The translations under genes were made by a program, and so were the position numbers. Below the pieces are notes generated by a model that saw only the letters and a list, made by a program, of their open reading frames with translations, searched no databases and was not told where the DNA came from. 64,000 nucleotides of DNA from Isoetes taiwanensis (lineage: Eukaryota > Streptophyta > Lycopodiopsida > Isoetales > Isoetaceae), in assembly GCA_021234155.1 (NCBI GenBank), contig JAJEKV010000139.1, positions 578,809-642,808 on the forward strand, in the 5' to 3' direction. This document shows, in pieces, positions 1 through 11,224 of the stretch (positions within the stretch are counted from its first letter, which is position 1; every line of letters starts with the position of its first letter).

Positions 1-60
1 AAGGTGAAAGCAGCATAGAGGATGACTTTGCATCCTGAGCGTGCAATGCCTAGTAATGTG
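1..60 (+). repeat. Direct repeat, first copy (second copy about 851-910)
   Basis: The first 60 bases of the window recur almost unchanged at about 851-910; the shared core reads GCAGCATAGAGGATGACTTT and continues through GCAATGCCTAGTAATGTG. The sequence diverges after the repeat in both places. The second copy lies inside a short open frame (871-1128). This looks like a local duplication of part of a decayed gene or transposon; the family is not recognised. Confidence 0.8.
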
Positions 61-552
61 ATATGTATGATCGTTTAGTTGGGTTTTGTAAGTCTGAGAC
101 CGTTATAGGGACGGTGGCATTTGAAAGGGATTCTAAATTGGACCACTGGCATTGCCAGACAATGTTTAGGACAACTATTAAAACTCCGAGGCAGGTTAAC
201 ACTGCAATACAAAAATTCTTTGGTTGAGGTGTTCACAAGCCAGCGGGTGTGCTTTTAATTTGGCCTCCAAGAAGCGAAGCTTCATTGCTTCGAGGGTATT
301 GTGGGCTATTGTCTTAAGGATTATGGCAAAGTCCATCACAAGTTCAGCCTGCATAATGTCACTGAGAAACAAATAGAAATAGAAAAATATCTTTAAGTGA
401 AGTATGGTGCGAGGGATTTGCAAGGGGATTCACTGTGGATGTCATATAATGTGCCTGAACGACTCGTAGAGGGGTTTATTCAACCCATTTCCACACGTAT
501 ACATAGAAGTTAGTGGATTTTTGGCCGCTACTTGGGGAAAACTTTGTATGGA

Positions 553-655
553 AGGGGCCAAATCTGCCTTTCAAAAAATCATACACAAGGGCATTTTTGG
601 TCACCCTCTACACGCATACGACATACCCCCATTTGTATAAGTGCATCCCCCAGGG
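553..655 (+). repeat. Dispersed repeat, copy A (copy B at 9791-9890)
   Basis: About 100 bases beginning GGGGCCAAATCTGCC and ending GTATAAGTGCATCCCCC are matched in the same orientation at 9791-9890, at roughly three quarters identity by eye. Both copies lie in otherwise gene-free sequence. No terminal repeats or target duplications could be defined, so this is a piece of an unnamed interspersed element. Confidence 0.65.
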
Positions 656-870
656 GGATTTGAAGAACCTTGTTGTCTTGGACAAGAATGTATTGCATAA
701 GGCTGCCCATTATGTGAATTACCATAGTAAAAAACAAATGTCTGACACTCTCGTCTACGCTCTACGTTGTGTATCGTATGTTGCGCACAAAAAAGTTTGT
801 GCTACCTAGCCAGCGGATCCTACCAATAAGGCATTCATATCTAGAACACAAGTTGAAAGCAGCATAGAGG

Positions 871-1128
871 ATGACTTTGCATCCTGAGCGTGCAATGCCT
901 AGTAATGTGAGATACATCTTGTTTGGTGTGCCTGCTAGAAGACAACTAGTGGAAAGGGTTGGGAAGTGGAGGAAATGTTACTGGAATGATGCATGTAGCA
1001 AAGGTGATGATGATGCGCACCTCGTTGATGTGAATGACAAAGAGTATAGACCGAATGTAGAAGGAGACTGCAGCGGAGCTGATTACATTCCTCTAAATTT
1101 CCTTGATTACATTATGGAAGTGGGATAG
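871..1128 (+). CDS. Unrecognised 85-aa open frame, probably a decayed fragment
   Basis: This short frame encodes a hydrophilic, Asp/Lys-rich stretch (motifs KWRKCYWNDAC, GDDDAHLVDVND and NFLDYIMEVG). Codon use looks protein-like and the frame follows the second copy of the direct repeat shared with position 1, so it is more likely a fragment of a degraded transposon or gene than a free-standing gene. I do not recognise the family. No TATA box or poly(A) signal is obvious. Confidence 0.3.
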   Translation: MTLHPERAMPSNVRYILFGVPARRQLVERVGKWRKCYWNDACSKGDDDAHLVDVNDKEYRPNVEGDCSGADYIPLNFLDYIMEVG

Positions 1129-1287
1129 TGTTTACTTGTTGTTCTATTGTTTATCTGTTATTGCATTGTAGTCTAACTTTGACAAGAATATGGATTTGCT
1201 CTTCTAATTCTGTATAGATTTTGTGTTACATCTTCTCTAAGTTTAATATAGTTCATAGCACTAGTTTAATACAATTCATATCGCACG

Positions 1288-1968
1288 TTGTCCTTTGCTC
1301 ATGTAGGTATGCCAGGAATGGAGGCTAATGGTCATGTTGTAGCACCTGAAGTGGTTGAAATAAGTTATAACAGCAGTGATGTGACCATGGCTTCCCCTTT
1401 GCCCCATCTAAGTGCTCCATCTCCTGTAGATTTTTCTTTGCTAGGTGTTCCTCCTTCTTCGCATGTTGCTTTGCCATGCCACCCTGGTTTGCTACCTATC
1501 CATCCTAGGCAACCCCAATCTCTTCCAAACGGGGTGGCATATGGACCTCCTGCACATGGTCCTGGTGCCCAAATGGCTAACAGACCGCTACATCGTGCTG
1601 TTGCCGCTGCGAAACATGAACATGTCTATGTAGCAGCATCAATGCTTGAAAATGTTGTTGAAATTAACGCAATTGTTGAAAGTATGGCAATTGCAGTGAG
1701 AGTTCTGAGGACCCAACTGGACAAATTATTCCATGCATTGGAACGGTGCATTGGAGTTATGAAATGGGAGCAAGTGGATGTCTTCGTGGAGGAGAGGCAG
1801 GCCCCGAGAGCCCACAAGCATTTGTCAAGAGGAATCCTGATTCGTGAGCCTTGGAGGATTGATATCCTGCAATGGAGGCACGCGATTGCTTTATTTGAGG
1901 TACAATTAGTTTTGCTGCTTGCATTAACTACATACATAGCGTGTTTGAGCATGTTAGTTCTGCATTGA
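1288..1968 (+). CDS. Unrecognised 226-aa open frame, Pro/His-rich N half, helical C half
   Basis: This is one of the longer open frames of the left third. The first 105 residues are rich in Pro, Ser, His and Gly (PLPHLSAPSPVDF, LPCHPGLLPIHPRQPQ). Residues about 106-170 look helical and may form a coiled coil (ENVVEINAIVESMAIAVRVL, RTQLDKLFHALERC), followed by a basic stretch and a hydrophobic tail (VQLVLLLALTTYIACL). The tail may be intronic, because CTTTATTTGAG|GT near 1900 could be a splice donor. It may share ancestry with the 871-1128 frame just upstream. No family is recognised; a transposon-derived accessory protein is possible. Confidence 0.3.
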   Translation: MSFAHVGMPGMEANGHVVAPEVVEISYNSSDVTMASPLPHLSAPSPVDFSLLGVPPSSHVALPCHPGLLPIHPRQPQSLPNGVAYGPPAHGPGAQMANRPLHRAVAAAKHEHVYVAASMLENVVEINAIVESMAIAVRVLRTQLDKLFHALERCIGVMKWEQVDVFVEERQAPRAHKHLSRGILIREPWRIDILQWRHAIALFEVQLVLLLALTTYIACLSMLVLH

Positions 1969-2360
1969 AAAAAGAAAGAAAAAAATGAATAAAAGTGAGG
2001 AAAAGCGAATAAAAAAAAATGATTTCTATCTTTCAGAATAATTGCATGAGAATAGCCCCTTGGCTTTAGGCCGTGGTGCAAAATAAAGCCAGTATTCAAG
2101 ATGTGGCTAAAAGTTTTTGCGAGCCTCCATGATTTCTAATGGCGCCACATAAAATTGCTCTAAAAGGTATGTTTTTCTAGTTTTTTTTTTTAATCTTTGG
2201 CTGAGATAAAGTTAGTTTAAATATTAGGAATATCGTCTGTTCGAGCTCAAGAAGACTGTCATGGCAATCCTCCTAAGATCTGCGTTATGTCGTATAGGGC
2301 TTGTCAGCTCAGAAGTCTTAAGTTATTTGTCCTTATGTTGTATAGTGTTTGTCCTGAGTT

Positions 2361-2390
2361 GCTTGCTTGCGTGCGTGCGTGCGTGCGTGT
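2361..2390. repeat. (TGCG)n / (TTGC)n microsatellite
   Basis: Short run of GCTTGCTTGC followed by about five GCGT units. It is a simple repeat with no coding meaning. Confidence 0.9.
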
Positions 2391-3994
2391 GTTGGTGGGA
2401 AGTATGGTAGAATCGCAAGTCCGATTCCTCTAAGCTTGTTGAAGCCATGGCACTGCTTAATCTTTGGCCATCCATTGCATAACTCTTTGGGCAGGGTTTT
2501 TTTTTTTAAACTTGCACAGTAATAGGCCAATTGTTCATTGCTTTTTGGCCGCATAGGCCATCTGGTCTTCATGGCCAATAAAACTCAATGTATATAATAT
2601 GTCCCAGTATCCCTCTAACATGGTGATATGGGTCATTGATGACATGAAGGATGTCCGCATGGACATATGACACAGTCAAAGTGAGGTGCTTTACGCATAC
2701 CTTGAAGGAACTTTCAATGCCTCTATAACAATACGAGGGTGCTTCATCACAATCCTATTGATAACTTTCTTTGCAAGCACAAGCTCGGGCATAAGCGATA
2801 TGCATGTGCGAAAAGGGGTTTCAAATTGCTTCCTAAAATATTAGGAGAGCGACAAAGGATCTTACCTAATTCATCTCCATGAATTCCAAGACTAGTCAAA
2901 AAACAAGAAGAGGTCGCAAGCCTTTTCTCTATATTAAACAAACTCAGTAATTTAATGCAAACTTGCCTCAATTTATTGGAAATCATGCATGTTCAAGGAA
3001 TGCCAAAACATGGCACAATACTTCCTCCATATTATAAGTGAGAACTTGTAAAAATCAAACTACTGTTGTTTCTATTTTCACAGCTGTAATATCTATGCTA
3101 TTTGAATGCAAAAACATGGACTCTAACGTTTGTTGTAGATCCAGGGCAAACACTTTCGAACATTGCTGCAAGACACCAATATTTAGAACTGGTTAGATAA
3201 AGGTAGCCAATTTGCACAGTGGTCCTTGGACCAGGGTTTGAAAGTTATATACAAAGTCTCTACATCTGAGTTCTCCTTACAAGATAACAAAAATCTATAG
3301 AGCTCCAAGGTTGTGGAATGTGGAAACATTGCAACACGCACTTGTCAATAAATAATTCTTACATCTATACAAATGCAAACCACAAAATACCTTTGATTAT
3401 TGCTTGAATAAAACAAGAGGAACATAAAAGCCAATATCTTTCAAAAGCAGCAAAACCCTAAAGTTTGAGGCGATTTAATGCAGCACAAGGAAAGGCGCTC
3501 CTGGCTATGCCCCTGGTGGAGACTATTATGCAGATCTGTATTGAAAGTTTAAAATAGACATAAACTTCTTGGCTTCAACGATAATAATTCTGCAGTCCTT
3601 CATAGCCATGCACTGGTCCGAGCCTATTATGGACACCCTGCACAAATATCAGCAAAAACAACTGGAGGGGTCTGAAGGAGTTAATTCAATGGTTCAATTT
3701 CCCAACGTGTGAGATGGCCCTTTCAATGGTTTAGCTGTGTGGAATATATATAATAGTTGTATATAATGTGTACAAACTATGTACGGAATGTACTATGCAT
3801 GTGTACGAAAATTTCTGGCAGCCTCTGCTAGGTCAAATGAGGCAAATAAGAAATGCTTGAGAGCATTTGGTATACAAATATAGCATAAGGAAGAGGGCCA
3901 TCCTAGGGGTTGGCATTGTTTGCATGCATTGCACCTAGAGACCATGTTTTATAAGGCACTTGCATTTAAAACATACCAAAGAGAATATTACATC
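2391..3994. other. Gene-free stretch
   Basis: AT-rich sequence on both strands. The open frames here are short and not protein-like. No RNA gene or transposon end was recognised. Confidence 0.6.
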
Positions 3995-4466
3995 TATTAG
4001 ATAGGGGGCGCATGGTTATACTACAGAATAAATGGGAGCTGCCTTATCCTCATGAATCTGCTTGTTTTATTTGACACTGAAATGACTTCTTACTCTTTCA
4101 TGGTGATAGCTAAAGATGAATGAAAGTGAATTGTTATTCCTTCTATGTATCAAAGGAGCACTTCACTACATCTTAGATGTTTAAGATGCCTGCAACCAAT
4201 GCATATATTTAAGCACAAATATGTGTCTGCCATTATCTGAATGCTGGAAAGCAAACAAACCTTGCAAGTATAGGAAATAAATGATAGAAGAATATTACAG
4301 CCATCAAGCATATAGGGCTAAAACAAATGAGAGTTGCCTTATCCTCATCGATCCAGCTGTTTTGTTCATTTGTCAAATGATTGCCTGCAACCAATGCATC
4401 TATGGGAGCAAAAATAAACATTTCATTATCTAAACGCTAGAAGCAAACAAACCTTGCAAGTATAGA
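3995..4466 (+). repeat. Diverged local tandem duplication
   Basis: Two neighbouring segments share blocks in the same order. GCCTTATCCTCAT occurs at 4041 and 4336, TGCAACCAATGCAT at 4191 and 4385, and GCAAACAAACCTTGCAAGTA at about 4252 and 4443. The offsets differ (about 295 and 194), so one copy gained or lost about 100 bases after the duplication. Non-coding. Confidence 0.7.
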
Positions 4467-6830
4467 TGCTGGACAAGAGCAGTCATTTGCGACATTGAAA
4501 ACTAGACAAAGCTGCTAAATTGGTGAAAAGCGAATTGTATAAAATTAGCATACTTAAGTATCCAGAGGACCTTTGCACACATATCATAGCTTTAATACGT
4601 CTAGGTCTGAATATTTCTATGGCATTTGCTGTGACAATACCGATCCATCTGGCACCTGCTAGGAAGAATATATAATAAGCCTTTATTACTTTTGGTTAAC
4701 TGAAATTAAAAAGCAGATCAATTTCCTAGTGTTTAGATGCTTATTTTGACGTGAATGAGACGGCATGCCTCACACATATGATTTGAAGGCATGTTTGGTT
4801 AGGTGCTTCGCCAGTCTTTGACAAAGATCCATTGCACTTATGTTGATTGGAATTCACAATTGTCTCTATTGATAGGTTAAGTGTTGCAGGTGCAGGTTCT
4901 ATCTGGTGAATAATAGAACATGATTCTTAGATTGAACAAATGAGCGAAAACACAGAGATGTGATAATCATTGCTTTCAAATAGAACTGAAGTTTTTTGCT
5001 GATGCAACGCCCAACAGGTTGCTCATGGGGCTGCTTGAAACTCTGTCATGGCTATAAACACAATATTTTATACCACTGCTAGAATATGGAATTGCGATAA
5101 ACATAACGTAAATGTAAATGGAAAATGTGAATGCAAATGCAACATGTATAAGAGGGTATACAACAAGTGCTCTCCAATGTACTAAGCAAGATAAAGAGGC
5201 AATCCTGTCATTTGCTTTCTATCCTGACTACTTCCAAAAAAAAGAACCAACCTATATTCTATAAACTCATCAAATGGCCTAGAACATGTACTCATCAAAT
5301 CTATCATCCCCCCAGATGGAAAATGAAATGCAAAACTATCTCCTTACTCGATGGGTTAGTAACACTTGCTAACATCTTTGATTGTGGTGAGTTTCTGATG
5401 CCTCACTACTGCCCTTTTGCCCTTTTTCTGCCTAGTAGCGTGACGTTAAAATATTATCTATCTTCATTCTATTGGAAGAAGCATTTACTATGGTAATGAC
5501 TCGCGCCTGGATAGAAAGAGGTTCCCCATCAAAGTGCATCTAAGTCTGAATACCTAAGCAAAAGAAATGAAAACAATAGTATGCAAGCAATGGGTCTTAC
5601 AAATGAATTGCGCCTTCACAAGAGGCAATCCAAAAAAAAAGGGGCGTTTGCAATTCTTGAAGATCGGTTTCACAAAAGATTATACACCTATACAATTGAG
5701 CAGATGTGTGTTGGTCTAATATCTGACGTAATTTTGCAACCATTTTTGGTTCCAAATTTTGAAGTTAACATGTACAACAAAATTTATCATTGTTACATGT
5801 GAGAGCTTTTAGCTTGTTAACTCAGAGGCACTTTTAGAATTGCTATATTCCTGTTAACTTTAATTTATATGGTAATTTTTTATTATTACATTATTTAATT
5901 CTAAGTACTTTAGTGTCCAAACTGGTGTACATCAGCATGCTCCAACTGCAATATCAGATGTCCATTCCACTAGCTTTGAAGGTGACACAAATGGATCATT
6001 TAAGTAAGAAATAAAATGATCCCACCTCCCTACTACCCCAACTGACCCACTGCCATTTAGATAACCTACTTTTTCCCTAGGGGATTCGTCTTTGAGAGCT
6101 CAGTAGAAGGGGTTTTTTCTAACCATTAGGGATTAGGGGTGTTATTAAGCCCTGTAGTACAAATATTATACAAGGAGGGGTCAAATTGCCTTCATGTTTT
6201 TAAGTCTTGAATATCTAGCATAATAACAGGGGGTTTCCCTTGTATTTTTGTACCTTTTTCCCCATGGTTTTCATATGATTGTTTGTCGTATTTCATGGGA
6301 CATACTAATGCGTATATCTAGAGTGCGCATATGCTCTAATAATTTTTCATCACATTTTTCAATGGTTAACCCCTTGAACATGCAATATTTTGATATTTTA
6401 GGGTTATTGTGCTAGATATTTACATGCAAGGATCGAGGACCATGAGGTTATGGTTTTCGGCCGCATCCACAAGCAGCAGTTCTTCTTAACACGCACAATC
6501 TGACCCGTGCCATATCCAATCTTCTATTTACAAGAATCATCCCTAATATTTCAGGGTTCTGGAGTCCTACTTAAGCTCTGCCACTATCTGGTCAAGCAGT
6601 TGATAGGTTGCAAATGCTTTTACAGGCCAAAAGAGATCCAGGACCTCTTTCTGCTAGTGTGGCGAATCAAGGTGTTCATCAATTTCTAAAGGGTTCATCA
6701 ATCGGGCAAGGACTGGCACTCTCATCATCGTCGTCAGAAACGGGATAGTTTCTTCTTCATTCGGCTTCCATAGTCTGGCGAATCCTTCAATGCTCTAATT
6801 TTTGGTCCATGTGCTTACTGAGTTTGATGA
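4467..6830. other. Gene-free stretch with weak exon-like pieces
   Basis: Mostly AT-rich sequence. Open frames at 5167-5496 and 5581-5802 have no recognisable motif. A short piece near 6420-6500 reads like protein (HARIEDHEVMVFGRIHKQQF) and could be an old exon of the gene region that follows, but I cannot assign it. Confidence 0.4.
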
Positions 6831-6939
6831 AGGAAAACGGAGTTGCAGAAGACGTCTTGAAGGACACAATCAAAGGAGGAGGAAGCCTCCCCAAGAAGCA
6901 TTCCCTGGTGTTGGAAGTTGTTCCTTATTTTCAGGTTAG
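6831..6939 (+). CDS. Possible short first exon (unassigned)
   Basis: An ATG opens a frame of about 36 codons (starts [19 protein letters not shown], ends VLEVVPYFQ) that closes exactly at a good splice donor, CAG|GTTAGT. It lies 50-60 bases upstream of the RDR-like exon. It may be an exon of the RDR fragment or of the next gene, but its residues match no part of RDR proteins that I recall. Confidence 0.35.
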
Positions 6940-6991
6940 TATAATCTAGATTGTATTTCTTTCAGTTTGCTTAATCCAAGTTAACAAACCA

Positions 6992-7640
6992 GATATGAGC
7001 TTCTTGGTAACAGAAGACCAGAGAGGAGCTCATATTTTGGGTGATGGATCATGCTTCATCCCAACTCACAGAGGAAATTCATCTACGCATACTTTAGATG
7101 TGTCTAAAGCTGAAGTTGATGAAATTCCGGATGTTGAAAGACATGTAGATGGTATTAACTATTGTTTTTCTGATGGTGCTGGAAAAATGTCTCAGGCCTT
7201 TGCAAAGAAGGTTGCATTAAAATGTGCTGGAATAAGAAAAATAGGCAAAATTCCTTCAGCTTTTCAGATACGTTATGGTGGATATAAAGGGGTTGTAGCC
7301 GTTGATCCACGATCCCCTTATAAGCTCTCTTTGAGCCCAAGTATGTGCAAATTCCCTTCCACATACACTGGCCTTGATGTTCTTTCTTGGACAAAATATA
7401 TTCCATGCTTCTTGAACTGTCAGGTTATTACTTTGCTTTCTACTCTGGGAGTATGTGATGACGTTTTTATGCAGTTGCAAAACGATGTGATCCAACAGCT
7501 TGATAGGATGTTTCAAAAGCCCGCACTAGCTATTGAACTAGTGCAGGCTGCCTCAATTGGTGAGTGTCAAAGCTTCATAGTTGATATGCTCTCAGCAAGA
7601 TACCATCCAAGTACAGAACCTTATTTGATTTATTTTGTTC
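6992..7640 (+). pseudogene. RNA-dependent RNA polymerase (RDR1/RDR2 type), core fragment
   Basis: Plant RDR enzymes copy RNA into double-stranded RNA for small-RNA silencing. The frame carries the block before the catalytic centre. It shows the run-in DEIPDVERHVDGINYCFSDG, then PSAFQIRYGGYKGVVAVDP, then LSLSPSMCKF, then the motif around LNCQVITLLSTLGV, and the conserved region ending SARYHPSTEPYL. These are signatures of the RdRP domain and fit RDR1-like proteins best. The expected continuation, including the invariant catalytic DLDGD motif, is not seen within the next several kilobases. The N-terminal RNA-binding part is also missing upstream. After about 7620 the same frame runs on into unrelated sequence. 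I therefore read it as a truncated gene copy rather than a working polymerase. It could only be functional if other exons lie across very long introns, which I consider unlikely here. Confidence 0.75.
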
Positions 7641-7699
7641 AAAGTAAATTCAAACTTGTTTGCAAGTTATCAGCATATTATTATGTTATTAAGGAATTG

Positions 7700-9353
7700 A
7701 CACCTGATTTAGAGCAGGTTATAAATATGGAATGGGGAAACTTCTGGTCATCTTATCTTCCCAGAGTTCTATTAGATGAAGCTTTAGATGCTGGCAGAGA
7801 ACTTAGCCTGGCTGTAACAACAGCAGCAGCTATCCGGAGTTGCATGGCTAGCTCATTATATTCATATCTTCTACAAATTTATAAGAATGCAAACAGAGTT
7901 CATCCAGCAGTTTACTCCCAGTCAACGGGATATTGCATAATGCATAATTTCTTTTGAGACAATATGCTGCGGAAAAATCAAGCAATTTTTACATGCTTCT
8001 TTGTAACAAAACTTAAGAAAACACAAAAACAGCTGAAGAAAGGAGTAAAGTTCGTCGTCATATATTTGAGAATTTCAAGCATGGGTGCATGGGTGGTACT
8101 GGCTTTATATTGGGCGCCATGGCCCCTTTCAGTAAACCTTATGATGTTATTGTTGTTTTTGCCCATTTTATAACAGTGTATTTGCGTATATTTGGGCGGC
8201 TCTTGTATGCAATGGAAATAATTTATTTGTCTTGATGTTATTGTGCTTTTTAGTAATTAATGTTTAGACTCATAAAGTTCACCTATGTTTGCTTTAGTTA
8301 GGTCCCGAACGGCTGATCTGGGATAAACTGGGAAAATGGACTTCTTGGCGCAGGCGGGAGCGGCTAGGACAGTGACGTGAGACAGGGGCCGCTATTTTCT
8401 TGCTTTCCAACTCTGATTTTCGATGCTAGAAGGGAAACTCCGACTACTGTTTGTAGATTTGAAGGTTTTATAACAGGACGAATTTCTGTAGCAGCACCAG
8501 GGTGGTCTGCTAATGATTCCGGGTAAGCCACTAACGTGGTTAATTCTGCTCTTCTGCTTCCTATGAAGCATTATGATCTGGTTCAGAAAGATAAAGATAG
8601 ATTTCTTGAAGGACTCTTGAAGGATTTTTCTTCAGTTTTATGGCTGTTTTTATCTTATTGAGCAAAGACACACCGAAAAGACGTAGATGTCTATAAGGTG
8701 GAGCAAGATTTTGGAATGTTAGCTTATGGTAGCAATTCTCAGATTTCGGCAGTTATCTTCTTCCAAGTCTTCTTTACAGTAGAAATTTTCCCTTTCCTTC
8801 CACTCTTTCTTTCTAGCAGAAAGGTCCGGATTATGTATTTGGATGATAGTAAAGGCTCACACTGATTAGTAAAATTATGTGGATTACTACAGATTTGTTG
8901 GTAAATGGTCAGAAATTGCAGATATAACAGGAAGCATGGCAGCATGGCGAGATGATCTTAAATACTCGGTTCTTGCTCAGGTACTGCTATGCCTGAGCGG
9001 ATCTTTCAAGTGCTGATGCTTGATTGATTCTGGTACTGCTATGCCTGGGCGAATCTTTCAAGTGCTGATGCTTGATTGGTTTTGGTACTGCTATGCCAAG
9101 AACCTCATTCCATTCTGCTACTGCTATACAGATATACAGGTTTTCTTGCCTTTTCCCAATATTTCAGGAGGATTTATGTGGTTCTTCTATTTGGTTTGAG
9201 AATTTAGGGGGCCTTAATGGCTTATCTCAGGTGTCATCATTACAACATCTGGCTACTTGTGGACGGATTATGGTGCTTCATACATATCAGGCTTTTGGAG
9301 TTGTTAATAAGTTTCTGCACAAGAAAGATGAAGATGTTGAGTTACTCCTGTAG
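7700..9353 (+). CDS. Unrecognised multi-exon gene, 3' part
   Basis: Several protein-like, splice-bounded pieces lie in order on the plus strand: about 7704-7920 (motifs EWGNFWSSYLPRVLLDEALD, TTAAAIRSCMASSLYSYLL), about 8019-8175 (RRHIFENFKHGCMGGTGFIL, GAMAPFSKPYDVIVVFAHF), about 8540-8631 (LLLPMKHYDLVQKDKDRFLE), 8893-8980 (FVGKWSEIADITGSMAAWRD, acceptor CTACAG, donor CAG|GT) and 9168-9353 (acceptor TTTCAG, ending KKDEDVELLL and a stop). The last two join in phase. Together they look like the C-terminal half of a large helical protein. I do not recognise the family. The exons are well preserved in content, but I could not connect every phase, so the gene may be live or recently broken. It shares an open frame with the RDR fragment just upstream, which is probably accidental. 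Confidence 0.5.
8981..9100 (+). repeat. 52-bp tandem repeat, about 2.3 copies, in an intron
   Basis: The phrase GTACTGCTATGCC starts at 8981, 9033 and 9085, giving a 52-bp period; the copies differ at only a few positions. It begins exactly at the splice donor of the 8893-8980 exon, so the array lies inside the last intron of the unrecognised gene. Confidence 0.85.
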
Positions 9354-10477
9354 TAATCTTTCTAATGTGATGAAACATTCTATGCTTAATTATGATTTGG
9401 TCCATGTGGGATCCCAATACTTCCTATATGATTAATATAAAACTTCTTTCCTTAAAAAAAAAAAAAAGTTAGGGCCCGAAGGGCCAAATTTTTTTTTTAA
9501 TATAACAATCAACACACAACTACCATTAACATTATTAGCATAAACCATTGCATTTAACAGATTTAAATTAAAATCCCCCTTAAACCCCCTTTGGTTTGGG
9601 TGCATATTCACACGGGGGATTACGTAGGGCAACGAGAGCTGTCGGATGGCCATATTTTCCCTTTATTCCAAGGTCTGGACCGTACATAGCGATCCTAATT
9701 TATGGGGTATACATGTACAAGTTTTTGTATATTGTATATTAAGGTTTGCAAAATACTATAAGGTTTGGGATTTAGTGCTACATATTACGAGGGGTCAAAC
9801 TGCCTTTCGAAAATGCATATACAAGGGTTTTTTTCAGCCACCCTTCTCACGCAGATGGCATACCTCCCTTATGTATAAGTGCATCCCCCGACCTCTTTCC
9901 TTTTGAGGTCCGGAGGTGGGGGAGGAGGGTGTTTCCTTTGAGAAGTAATGGCATTAAATATAGGACACAATATGCCTTAACCAGTGGTTGTGCATCAATT
10001 AAGAGGGCTTTGGAAACCAATTGGTTGTGCATGAACTCTTGATAAAGGTCTATGATGAGAGATATATGGAAATGTAGTGGTGTCCCCTAGTGACACAATG
10101 ATATCTGTCGTAAACAATTCGGCAATGGAAACAACTGGTTGCATATCGACTCATGCTTATGATTGGGAAGATGTAATGGTAACTTTTTAGAGGAGAGGAA
10201 TGCAATTGAAGTTCCTGAATTTTTCTCATTCAATAAAATATTATTATTTTTATATATAAGGGAGGAAACATAAAAGACATGGTTCTAGAAACTTAAACTT
10301 TTGCTGACTTACTTGTTATTTAGAATTCCAAACCCATCTTACAACAGTGAACCACCATGTTGTATTTTGAATCTAGCAAAACAGTTGTAAGAGTTCCACG
10401 AATTTTCCGGACCAAGCTGAGTTACACAGTTATTTCAAAACTTATAAATGAAGGAAATACTGATGAAGGAATTATTG
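9354..10477. other. Gene-free stretch with dispersed repeat copy B (9791-9890)
   Basis: Contains a short poly(A) run near 9455, the second copy of the dispersed repeat described at 553-655, and AT-rich filler. The short protein-like run near 9930-10030 (KYRTQYALTSGCASIKRALE) hints at decayed transposon coding sequence. No gene is called. Confidence 0.5.
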
Positions 10478-11220
10478 TTACAGAAGAATTGTGTCATAAC
10501 AGTATAAGATCACAACAAAGATAATAGCAGCAAAACCCATAGGACTCCACATGGTCTTGAAAGAGCTGCTAGTTAGCACGACAGTAACTGGAGGAGGTTC
10601 CCATCCATAGTCATTATTGTCAAGGGAGGCTGGAGCAAAGGACGGTGCAGATGGGGGAGAGATGGACGGGTCAGATGAGGGAGGGGCGGACGGCTGAGAT
10701 GGAGGGGCAACGGAGGGCGGAGATGAAGAGCTGGGCAGGACTGTGATGCTAAGCTTCATACCGGCGTTGCAGTGGCCTGGATCACCATCTTCAAACTGGA
10801 TCGCTCCTTCGCCTGTCAATACAACTGCAGCAGGCGTAGTATAATGTGCCAGTGCATCGATTTTATTGCATGTGCCTAATGCTTCCGACGTTACTTGGTA
10901 GATCTCGTGCGGAAAATACGATCCGAACACTGCAGCATAACCCCAATTCAACCACATAGCTCGTTTATTTGCAATCCCGAATTCAGCCACATATACGATT
11001 AGACGAAGAGAAGAATAGATTTGTTACCTAGCACATCGCCCACATAGAATTGGTACTGCTCCGCCCACAGCGTGTAGTTGGTTCCATCTGGATTCCATCC
11101 CGCAATTCCTCCGACTGTGTATTCCGTGGCAGAAATGGTAGAAATGATTCCGGCAAGGAAAAGCAAGAACATGGATTTTCTGCCCATTTTGCCTATGCAA
11201 GGTGCAGAAAGATATGCCAA
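10478..11220 (-). CDS. Early nodulin-like (phytocyanin-fold) GPI-anchored protein, two exons
   Basis: Exon 1 is 11220-11028 and exon 2 is 10929-10478, joined across a 98-base GT-AG intron with matching phase; the product is 214 aa. Order of parts: N-terminal signal peptide (hydrophobic FLLFLAGIISTISA), phytocyanin domain starting TEYTVGGIAGW with WAEQYQFYVGDVLVF across the splice, disulfide cysteines in GTCNKIDA and GHCNAGMKL, then a Pro/Ser-rich arabinogalactan-like region (PPSVAPPSQPSAPPSS), and a C-terminal hydrophobic tail typical of a GPI signal. In copper-binding phytocyanins the position before GxPGHC is Cys; here it is Asp (QFEDGDPGHC), so the type-1 copper site is lost. That is the usual state of the early-nodulin-like subfamily, which acts at the plasma membrane and cell wall. 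The first Met may alternatively be the internal MGRKS Met ten codons in. Confidence 0.9.
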
Positions 11221-11224
11221 TGAA

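Noticed and set aside
1626-2099. 157-codon minus-strand frame
   Set aside because: It lies antisense to the more protein-like 1288-1968 frame and has low-complexity Phe/His/Ser runs; a shadow.
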